Shown: positions 1 through 4,884 of the stretch, in pieces
How positions within the stretch are numbered: position 1 is the first letter of the stretch
Layout: each line of letters begins with the position of its first letter
DNA from: Planctomycetota bacterium
GTDB taxonomy: Bacteria; Planctomycetota; Phycisphaerae; Sedimentisphaerales; Anaerohalosphaeraceae
Length of the DNA: 5,084 nucleotides
Assembly: GCA_003644215.1 (NCBI GenBank)
Contig: QNBU01000097.1
Location: forward strand, 1-5,084
Direction of reading: 5' to 3'
Program-made: the position numbers and the translations under genes
Notes under the pieces: generated by a model
Database searches by the model: none
The model's input: only the letters and a program-made list of their open reading frames with translations
Told to the model about the DNA's origin: nothing

Positions 1-1047
1 GACCAATGCATCGTCGGTATGGGCATAATCGACAAAGACCCTGATGCCTCGCTGGTCGGCGGCGGCGGACAGTACCGGTTGCAGGCGACCCGGGACAGTT
101 TGCAACGCGGATAATCCGGCGACGATATCGCTCAATCCGATCCCCGCACCAAGACACAATCCGGCGGCGGCGAGACAGTTTAAGATATTGTGTCTGCCGG
201 GAATAGGAGTGATTACTTTTTCGCTGTAATTTTCGAAGATGATACTGAACTCGCTGCCCGCGGCATCCATGCGATGCACTTTGGCGTTGATGTCAACAGG
301 ACGGTCGATGCCGTACCAGAGAATCCGTGTTGCCGGTTCGATAATCTCGCCAATGGTGTGGGCCGCGTCCGATTCGGCGTTCAAAACCGCCAGGCCATGC
401 GGCGGAAGCTCAGTAAACAAAAGCGTCTTGGCATCCAGATAGTCGTCCTCGGTTTTGTGATAGTCCAAATGGTCGCCGGTTAAGTTCGTGAACGCCGCCG
501 CGGTAAACGATATGCCCGCCAGACGCTTTTGGCTCAGGGCGTGGCTACTGGCCTCAATGACCATATAGTTCGCGCCGTCGAGAATCATATCCCGCGCGGC
601 CGCGGCGAGGGTAATCGCGTCTGGCGTGGTCAGCGGTGCGGGAATCGCCGCCTTGCCGGTGTTGTATTCGATGGTGCCGATGAGACCGCACTTGGCGCCG
701 GTGTATTCGATAATCGAACGAACCATATAGGCGACCGTCGTTTTACCGTTTGTTCCGGTTACGGCCAGATTGGTCAGCTTGGAACTGGGGTTGCCTGAGG
801 ATGCCTGTGCCAGCAGACCCAGCGCTGCAGCGGCATCTTCAATAACGATACAGTTGGCGCCTTCAAGCGGTCGTTGGCTAACAATATATTTCGCTCCGCT
901 GGCAAGGGCCTTGTCAATGTAATTGTGTCCGTCAACCTGTGTTCCGGCCACAGCAACAAAGATGTCGCCGGGCTGAATCTGCCGAGAATCAGCACAAACC
1001 CGAAGTCCATCTGACTGCACCAACGCCAATAATTGTGTAAATGTCAT
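1..1047 (-). CDS. murE: UDP-N-acetylmuramyl-tripeptide synthetase MurE (N-terminal 349 residues, 3' end outside window)
   Basis: This is a Mur ligase that adds the third amino acid to UDP-MurNAc-L-Ala-D-Glu in the cytoplasm, using ATP, during peptidoglycan synthesis. The frame is open from an ATG at 1047 to the window edge, 349 codons of the roughly 490-500 usual for the family. Visible motifs are the MurE-type N-terminal 'ADSRQIQPGDIFVAVAG' (about 19-35), the ATP-binding loop GTNGKTT (98-104), EASSHAL (165-171), NLTGDHLDYH (188-197), the lysine that is carbamylated in Mur ligases in YLDAKTLLF (K207), GRHNILN (284-290), PGRLQPV (319-325) and VDYAHTDDAL (339-348). The region that distinguishes diaminopimelate from lysine enzymes (DNPR in DAP-adding MurE) lies off the window, so the substrate cannot be assigned. 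A GGCGGG at 1060-1055 stands 7 bases before the ATG. The upstream neighbour is trxB, 106 bases away, with no clear promoter or terminator between them. Read-through from trxB is possible. Confidence 0.96.
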   Translation of the reverse strand, partial: MTFTQLLALVQSDGLRVCADSRQIQPGDIFVAVAGTQVDGHNYIDKALASGAKYIVSQRPLEGANCIVIEDAAAALGLLAQASSGNPSSKLTNLAVTGTNGKTTVAYMVRSIIEYTGAKCGLIGTIEYNTGKAAIPAPLTTPDAITLAAAARDMILDGANYMVIEASSHALSQKRLAGISFTAAAFTNLTGDHLDYHKTEDDYLDAKTLLFTELPPHGLAVLNAESDAAHTIGEIIEPATRILWYGIDRPVDINAKVHRMDAAGSEFSIIFENYSEKVITPIPGRHNILNCLAAAGLCLGAGIGLSDIVAGLSALQTVPGRLQPVLSAAADQRGIRVFVDYAHTDDALV

Positions 1048-1153
1048 GAAATATCCCGCCGTAAAAAACTGTTTTGAATGTAAACCCAAGTATTTTATCG
1101 ACCATCCGGGCAAAATCATTTATTTATACGCAGCCCCTTAGCCAATAGGTGGT

Positions 1154-2152
1154 TCACCACTCTGCGGGTGAGAGGGCCTCTGAAAGTGGTTCGTTCCACC
1201 AGTTAGGGTCGCGCAGGTAATGCTTCATCCATATCGCGGCGTTGACGCCGTCGGCTACGGCGGTAACGAGCTGCATCGCGGCGCCCACCCGGCAATCGCC
1301 CGCGACAAACACACCGGGTGTTTTTGTCCGCAGATACGCCGGATCGCACTGGATGAATCCGCTGTCGGTCAGATCGACGGATGCCTCTAAAAAGCCGGTG
1401 TTGGGAATCATCCCAACAAAGATAAATACGCCGTCGCAGGGGATTTCCTCGGCGGCCTCTGTCTTGACATTCTTCAGAACGGTTTTTTGGACCTTGTCTT
1501 TACCTTCGATGGAAGTAACAACGCTGTCGAGCTTCAACTCCAGATTGCTGTCGGGGGTGTTGACTGTGTCCATTAATTCATCCACAAGTACCGGCGTGGC
1601 GCGAAATTCCTGCCGCCGATGCACCATATAGACCTTTTTGGCAAACTTCGCCAGGTGCAGCGTATCCTCAACGGCGGTATTGCCCCCCCCGACGGCCACA
1701 ACGACTTTATCCTTAAAAAATGGCGCATCACAGGTACCACAATAGCTGACCCCCGTGCCGGCCTGACGAAACTCTTCTTCGCCCGGAACCCCCAATGGCC
1801 GATAGGAACTGCCCGGTGTCAAAATAACCACCTTTCCGAGGAAGCTCTCTTTTGAGGTCGAAACTTCGATCAAGCCATCGTCTCTTCGCTGGAGTTTCTT
1901 GACCTCAGCGCTGGTTTTGATCTGGCCGCCAAAATGCTTGACCTGATCGGTAAGCTTCATCACCAGATCCGGACCACTGATATTCTCAAAGCCCGGATAG
2001 TTTTCGATGCGGTCGGTGGTGTTGATCTGTCCGCCGGGGTAAAACTTTTCCAGCAGCAGTGTTTTTTGACGATCCCGCGCCGCGTAAAGCCCCGCACCCA
2101 ACCCGGCCGGGCCGGCGCCGATAATGATACAATCATAGTTATTGTCTGACAT
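1154..2152 (-). CDS. trxB: Thioredoxin reductase (NADPH, FAD flavoprotein)
   Basis: This enzyme passes electrons from NADPH through FAD and a redox-active disulfide to thioredoxin in the cytoplasm. Counting from the ATG at 2152 (332 residues, slightly above the roughly 305-320 usual), it shows the FAD-binding GAGPAG (12-17), the CxxC site YCGTCDAPF with cysteines 138 and 141, the second Rossmann motif GGGNTA (155-160) and the NADPH-phosphate signature HRRQEFRA (178-185). The C-terminal FAD motif is AGDCR (284-288). An in-frame ATG also exists at 2158. However, GGGGA (2163-2159) touches that codon and sits 6 bases before the ATG at 2152, so the inner start, giving MSDNNYDC, is preferred. Oddities are CGTC where CATC is commonest, MQLVTA where most relatives have RQ(V/A)xTA, and a tryptophan-containing tail of about 15-20 residues. 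Related ferredoxin- or flavin-linked reductases are the alternative, but the HRRxxFRA motif favours NADPH. An AT-rich repeat array lies directly upstream, so the promoter may lie within or beside it. Confidence 0.95.
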   Translation of the reverse strand: MSDNNYDCIIIGAGPAGLGAGLYAARDRQKTLLLEKFYPGGQINTTDRIENYPGFENISGPDLVMKLTDQVKHFGGQIKTSAEVKKLQRRDDGLIEVSTSKESFLGKVVILTPGSSYRPLGVPGEEEFRQAGTGVSYCGTCDAPFFKDKVVVAVGGGNTAVEDTLHLAKFAKKVYMVHRRQEFRATPVLVDELMDTVNTPDSNLELKLDSVVTSIEGKDKVQKTVLKNVKTEAAEEIPCDGVFIFVGMIPNTGFLEASVDLTDSGFIQCDPAYLRTKTPGVFVAGDCRVGAAMQLVTAVADGVNAAIWMKHYLRDPNWWNEPLSEALSPAEW

Positions 2153-2158
2153 CTTCAT

Positions 2159-2163
2159 TCCCC
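2159..2163 (-). promoter_or_regulatory. Shine-Dalgarno GGGGA that selects the inner trxB start
   Basis: On the minus strand the sequence reads AACGGGGAATGAAGATG. The GGGGA is immediately adjacent to the first ATG (2158) but 6 bases from the second (2152). That spacing suits ribosome binding only for the second start. The family's usual N-terminus also begins close to the inner methionine. Confidence 0.5.
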
Positions 2164-2190
2164 GTTCAAAAACTCTATTCGTTCATACAA

Positions 2191-2297
2191 AAAAGAAACA
2201 CGAATTAACACGAATACACACTAATTTTAGTTTTTTAACCGCAGATTTCGCGGATTAACACAGATTATTTTTTAGACAGGATTAACTGGATTTACAG
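2191..2297. repeat. Left repeat array of the AT-rich patch (three modules, 9-10 base period)
   Basis: Three modules can be read on the plus strand. Module A (2191-2228) begins AAAAGAAACACG and contains ACACGAATTA, ACACGAATAC and ACACTAATTT, a 10-base unit written three times with drift. Module B (2239-2270) contains CCGCAGATTTCGCGG, GGATTAA and CACAGATTA. Module C (2275-2297) reads GACAGGATTAACTGGATTTA and then CAG, a 9-base unit. Modules A and C recur in inverted orientation at 2612-2642 and 2576-2598. By hand alignment 25 of 31 bases match for the outer module and 19 of 23 for the inner one. Module B is missing from the right-hand copy. The array lies between the small ORF and trxB, and the small ORF's stop codon falls inside module C. 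Confidence 0.8.
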
Positions 2298-2564
2298 AAT
2301 ATTTTGTCTAAAAACCGCATCTCCATTTTTCCAATCACTTGATAAAGCTATTGTAAAAGTAGAAGTAGGCCAATGTAATGAAAAAAAGAGAGGCAAAAAA
2401 ATACAGTAGAGTAAAAAAACAAAACATAATCGGTTCTTTTTTAAGTCCACTTCCCATTCTGATGCTGTAAGTTCTATGCGTCCTTTTTTCAAAGCAAAAA
2501 TAACTCTTCTAATACCATCTACACTTAACAATACTATTAATATTATGATTATTAACTCGAACAT
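2292..2564 (-). CDS. Putative small two-pass membrane protein, 90 residues, inside the inverted-repeat patch
   Basis: I do not recognise this protein. From the ATG at 2564 it has a hydrophobic N-terminus (FELIIIILIVLLSV, 2-15), a basic stretch (RR...KKGR), an amphipathic middle, a second hydrophobic stretch (LCFVFLLYCIFLPLFF, about 45-60) and a hydrophilic tail. A small inner-membrane protein with two transmembrane segments is the natural reading. GGAAG (2577-2573) stands 8 bases before the ATG. A TTG at 2600 would add 12 residues (containing GLTGLTEE) that are simply the repeat translated, so that start is rejected. The bases 2301-2560 are about 30% G+C by hand count, far below the flanking genes. 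The stop lies inside the left repeat array and the ribosome binding site touches the right one, so the ORF exactly fills the space between them. It could instead be non-coding AT-rich sequence with a chance ORF, since hydrophobic codons are common in such DNA. Confidence 0.45.
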   Translation of the reverse strand: MFELIIIILIVLLSVDGIRRVIFALKKGRIELTASEWEVDLKKNRLCFVFLLYCIFLPLFFSLHWPTSTFTIALSSDWKNGDAVFRQNIL

Positions 2565-2572
2565 CAGTGGCT

Positions 2573-2577
2573 CTTCC
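2573..2577 (-). promoter_or_regulatory. Ribosome binding site GGAAG for the small ORF
   Basis: GGAAGAG on the minus strand stands 8 bases before the ATG at 2564. It overlaps the last two bases of the right inner repeat module. This is the main sequence support for the ATG over the upstream TTG and for the ORF being translated at all. Confidence 0.4.
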
Positions 2578-2642
2578 GTTAATCCTGTTAATCCCGTCAA
2601 AAATTATATTCGTGTTTATTGGTATTCATTCATGGTTCTTTT
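2576..2642. repeat. Right repeat array, inverted relative to the left array
   Basis: Read on the minus strand, the outer module (2642-2612) starts AAAAGAACCATGAATGAATA, followed by TAATTTTT and then the inner module (2598-2576) GACGGGATTAACAGGATTAA plus CGG. These are the counterparts of the left array's modules at 2191-2221 (25 of 31 identical) and 2275-2297 (19 of 23 identical), in opposite orientation and the same outer-to-inner order. The right array lacks the left array's middle module but has a 5-base insertion (GAATA) before TAATTTT. Its outer end overlaps the TAA stop of the upstream membrane-anchored gene by two bases. Confidence 0.8.
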
Positions 2643-3945
2643 ATAGTGCGACCGGAACGGTCGCGTTCCCATCAAAATCATTCTGGAAAATCTGCCGCAA
2701 GGATTCGGTCGAAACCGCGTCCCAAATCCGTCCCCTGCGGCCGGGCTGCTGCTCAAATTTACCCAATAGATTTTGTGAAGCATCAAACAGCAGTTCCTCG
2801 TAAGAGTCCGGATGATACAAAAAATCCATCCGAATCACCGACGCAACCGCCTCGGACTTCGCTTTGGCTTTATCCGGCGACAGTTTTGTCAGGTGAACCG
2901 GCACCAACTGGCCTCTGGCGGCCAGCACATCGACAATAGCGCCGTCGTATTCGCTCTGTAAAAATGCCCGAGCCAGTTCGGTCAAAAGCGGCTCCGGCAG
3001 AAAAAACTGACCGGCTGGGAATGTTTTAACCTCTTTGGCATTACAGGTTACCAAAAACGACCCGCTTTCATCCGGGACAATCTCATAAACCACAGTACCT
3101 TCGGCCCGAGGGTTGCTCAGGTCTGTTTTCCAGCGATATTCTTTCTCGAGCGGATCAAGCCAAATTTCTGATTTCAATTTCAGCAAGTCATATTCAAACT
3201 GCCGGATTTGCATTCTGCGATGCTGCCGTCCATTGCTGGACATCGAATGCCATGTGTGATAGTAGCCCCGATTCTCTCCCGCCGCATCTTTGATCAGAAA
3301 CGCCTCATCGGCCAACGGACGCTGCGAGCGACTTTGCAAAAACGCTTCCATCAACGCACGGCCGTCCGCCGTTTCCTGACCGGGGCGATACTGAATGCTT
3401 CCAACTGCTGACTTTAGAACATTTTCTCCGTGAAGACCGCCAAGCTCAGATGAGCGCACCAAAAACTCGAGCGACCTATTGGCGTCTAAACGCATCACCC
3501 CCATATAGACCTCATCCCGTGCGGCTGAAGGGATAAGCATTCTTGCGTAAACCAACGGACAATCCTGACCGATCCGGTCAAAGGACTGAATGACAGCACC
3601 GATTTTTTGGGCCTGTCGTTCTAACAATTCTCGTTCGGAGCCATCCGCTGTACTGAAAACAAACCGCCAACGAACCTCCGTTTTGCCGCGGCCCGGGCGA
3701 TGGAACTGGCCGACCAGCGTCATGCTGTTTTCAGCGTCCTCATATTGCCACGCAGGCATTCGTTCCCAACCGGGGCCGCTTGGCATCGACACCGACAACC
3801 CGAAACCGGGCAGAGCAATCGGATCAGAGAGGAATACTCTGGCTCGGAGTTTGACGATCAGGCCCGCAATCAACAAGCCGGACATAAAGATCATCAGGAG
3901 GGCAACTTCGGCCAGCGAATAGCGTTTTATTTTTTCAGTATCCAT
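2641..3945 (-). CDS. Unrecognised membrane-anchored protein, 434 residues
   Basis: I cannot assign a family. From the ATG at 3945 the protein has a short charged N-terminus (MDTEKIKRYS), one strong hydrophobic segment at about residues 11-31 (LAEVALLMIFMSGLLIAGLIV) followed by basic KLRAR, and then about 400 mostly soluble residues with few cysteines (two visible). Single-pass anchoring with a large extracytoplasmic domain is the likely topology. The soluble part has a beta-rich look: an early GFGLSVSMPSGPGWE, a middle GYYHTWHSMSSNG with a basic patch, and IWLDPLEKEYRWKTDL. Its second half contains LPEPLLTELARAFLQSEYDGAIVD-like helical sequence. No catalytic signature or lipobox is evident. 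A TTG at 3954 would add three residues, and neither start has a good Shine-Dalgarno. The gene is divergent from the PilZ gene (173 bases apart). Its stop abuts the right repeat array, so the original 3' end may have been altered. Confidence 0.8.
   Translation of the reverse strand: MDTEKIKRYSLAEVALLMIFMSGLLIAGLIVKLRARVFLSDPIALPGFGLSVSMPSGPGWERMPAWQYEDAENSMTLVGQFHRPGRGKTEVRWRFVFSTADGSERELLERQAQKIGAVIQSFDRIGQDCPLVYARMLIPSAARDEVYMGVMRLDANRSLEFLVRSSELGGLHGENVLKSAVGSIQYRPGQETADGRALMEAFLQSRSQRPLADEAFLIKDAAGENRGYYHTWHSMSSNGRQHRRMQIRQFEYDLLKLKSEIWLDPLEKEYRWKTDLSNPRAEGTVVYEIVPDESGSFLVTCNAKEVKTFPAGQFFLPEPLLTELARAFLQSEYDGAIVDVLAARGQLVPVHLTKLSPDKAKAKSEAVASVIRMDFLYHPDSYEELLFDASQNLLGKFEQQPGRRGRIWDAVSTESLRQIFQNDFDGNATVPVAL
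2648..2664. other. Perfect GC-rich hairpin at the end of the membrane-anchored gene
   Basis: GCGACCG-GAA-CGGTCGC is a perfect 7-base-pair inverted repeat with a 3-base loop, overlapping the last codons before the stop at 2643-2641. On the transcribed (minus) strand it is followed by ACTATAAAAG, not by a T run, so it is not a complete intrinsic terminator as it stands. The adjoining repeat array begins only a few bases beyond. The hairpin could be the stem of a terminator that has lost its T tract, or a protein-coding coincidence. Confidence 0.4.
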
Positions 3946-3973
3946 AAGGCGCAAATCATAGGGGTTGACGCTG

Positions 3974-4002
3974 TTTTTTTCAACTCTCGATGTTGTAAAA
4001 AA
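3974..4002. other. AT-flanked hairpin upstream of the membrane-anchored gene
   Basis: TTTTTT-CAAC (3975-3984) can pair with GTTG-AAAAAA (3992-4002, one bulged T) around a 7-base loop TCTCGAT. It would fall in the 5' leader if the gene starts transcription near the TATAAT at 4046-4041. Most of the pairing is A-T, so it is weak. It may be a structural or regulatory element or simply a consequence of A and T runs. Confidence 0.2.
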
Positions 4003-4040
4003 TCAAAAAACTCAAGGGAACCTTTCCATCGTGCCGACTT

Positions 4041-4046
4041 ATTATA
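4041..4046 (-). promoter_or_regulatory. Candidate -10 box (TATAAT) for the membrane-anchored gene
   Basis: A consensus TATAAT is read on the minus strand about 95 bases before the ATG at 3945. No good -35 box is seen 16-18 bases further upstream, so support rests on the hexamer and its place in a divergent intergenic region. It would give a leader of roughly 90 bases that includes the hairpin at 3974-4002. Confidence 0.3.
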
Positions 4047-4074
4047 AAGAAGAACGGCCGAAAACGCCTTTATT

Positions 4075-4083
4075 TGTTATATT
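4075..4083 (+). promoter_or_regulatory. Candidate extended -10 promoter for the PilZ gene
   Basis: TGT-TATATT matches an extended -10 element (TGn followed by a TATAAT-like hexamer) 35 bases before the ATG at 4119. The -35 position holds GC-rich sequence with no match, as is tolerated for extended -10 promoters. Transcription would begin near 4090, leaving a leader of about 30 bases that contains the ribosome binding site. Confidence 0.35.
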
Positions 4084-4105
4084 TTAGGAGAGTAAGCCGT
4101 CATAC

Positions 4106-4110
4106 AGGGA
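4106..4110 (+). promoter_or_regulatory. Ribosome binding site AGGGA that sets the PilZ start
   Basis: AGGGA stands 8 bases before the ATG at 4119. The in-frame TTG at 4074 has no such site and would overlap the candidate promoter, so the ATG is preferred. A second AGGAG at 4086-4090 is too far from this ATG and has no other suitable in-frame start after it. Confidence 0.55.
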
Positions 4111-4118
4111 CAATCGCG

Positions 4119-4847
4119 ATGATTCAAAAAGAAACAGTGGACACTTCTGAAATGGAAGGCATTCTGTCGGAGGCCCAACGGGAAAATTCGCCTGTTATCG
4201 GCAGTTTTATGGTCAATGGGAAGTGGCGACTTATCGAGCTAACAGTGTGTGACTGCTATGGTGATTGTGTCGATTTCTACTGCCAGTCCGCCTGTGAAGA
4301 CCTCAAGGAAGATCAGCCAATTGGCATCTGCATTCATCTGGGGCATTTCAAATACCTGTTCGATTCGACCGTCCGGGCGGTTGAGTCAGGCGGAGCGCAA
4401 TGCCAAATTTCGCTTCACTTCCCCGACAAGGTCGATCGCGTTAAACGACGGGCCTACCATCGTCAATCCGTTCCGGCCAATACCAAGGTCAAGGTGATGT
4501 TCTGGCATCGCGGCTATCTGGATAAGTCAGACAACACTCCGGGGGAGGTTTATTGGCAGGGAACACTGCTGAATCTTTCTGCGGGCGGGGCGCGATTTGA
4601 AATCGAAATCGAACACAAAGAACATTTCAGGGCTGGTCAGCTTTTGGGGATACAGTTTACACCGATGAGCTACCAAAAACCGCTGCTGCTTGAATCCCAT
4701 GTCAAATACACCGAAGAACAATCGGACAACCGATACTTCAGAATCGGCGTGGAATTCTTAGGACTTGAGGCCATCCCCGAAGGCCGCCAAATCCTGGATC
4801 GAATCCTCAAGGTCATCAGTGAATACGAAACAATAAATGCTCAATAG
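4119..4847 (+). CDS. PilZ-domain protein, YcgR-like c-di-GMP receptor
   Basis: PilZ domains bind cyclic di-GMP. In two-domain YcgR-like proteins an N-terminal domain of about 100 residues precedes PilZ, and the protein adjusts flagellar motility or envelope processes. This 242-residue protein shows that plan. The N-terminal domain is about 20-105 and the PilZ domain about 108-235. The latter carries the RxxxR motif in KRRAYHRQ (R111, R115) and the NxSxxG motif in LNLSAGGARFE (N152, S154, G157), the two elements that contact the ligand, so binding looks intact. No transmembrane segment or signal peptide is seen. The N-terminal domain has an unusual cysteine cluster (C44, C46, C50, C55, C59). 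The gene is monocistronic in this view, divergent from the membrane-anchored gene and ending 19 bases from the converging pabB-like gene. No flagellar gene is in the window, so a motility role is not shown. The family call is firm, the cellular target unknown. Confidence 0.9.
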   Translation: MIQKETVDTSEMEGILSEAQRENSPVIGSFMVNGKWRLIELTVCDCYGDCVDFYCQSACEDLKEDQPIGICIHLGHFKYLFDSTVRAVESGGAQCQISLHFPDKVDRVKRRAYHRQSVPANTKVKVMFWHRGYLDKSDNTPGEVYWQGTLLNLSAGGARFEIEIEHKEHFRAGQLLGIQFTPMSYQKPLLLESHVKYTEEQSDNRYFRIGVEFLGLEAIPEGRQILDRILKVISEYETINAQ

Positions 4848-4861
4848 ACCGCCAAATCCTA

Positions 4862-4884
4862 AGTGCTTAAGATTCCCAAGCATT
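4862..4884. terminator. Weak hairpin between the convergent genes
   Basis: AGTGCTT (4862-4868) pairs with AAGCATT (4878-4884) over 7 positions, one a G-U on the plus-strand transcript, with a 9-base loop. It lies across the stop of the pabB-like gene, 15 bases after the PilZ stop, where a shared terminator would be expected. There is no T run on either side, so an intrinsic terminator is doubtful. Confidence 0.2.

Noticed and set aside
190..1010. Several ORFs of 60-97 codons on both strands in the first kilobase
   Set aside because: All lie in other frames of murE, whose full set of Mur ligase motifs fixes the coding frame.
1141..1185. Terminator hairpins near the trxB stop (GTGG-TTCA-CCAC, CTCT...AGAG)
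   Set aside because: Stems are only 4 base pairs, overlap coding sequence and have no T run.
1242..2149. Plus-strand ORFs of 71-129 codons opposite trxB
   Set aside because: They mirror the trxB frame, have no ribosome binding sites or recognisable domains, and their protein composition is that of antisense translation.
2239..2253. CCGC-AGATTTC-GCGG as a regulatory operator for trxB
   Set aside because: The stem is 4 base pairs and it is part of the repeat array's middle module, so nothing sets it apart as an operator.
2191..2642. CRISPR array or classical insertion sequence
   Set aside because: Repeat units are short, degenerate and without regular spacers. No transposase frame and no flanking target duplication could be found.
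2619..2939. Plus-strand ORFs of 78 and 106 codons opposite the end of the membrane-anchored gene
   Set aside because: Low-complexity, proline/serine/arginine-rich translations typical of the reverse strand of a real gene, starting inside the repeat array.
3952..3954. TTG start for the membrane-anchored gene
   Set aside because: It adds only three residues, has no Shine-Dalgarno, and an ATG follows at 3945. The choice remains uncertain.
4074..4118. TTG start for the PilZ gene, adding 15 residues
   Set aside because: It has no ribosome binding site and would overlap the candidate promoter and the AGGGA that properly serves the ATG at 4119.
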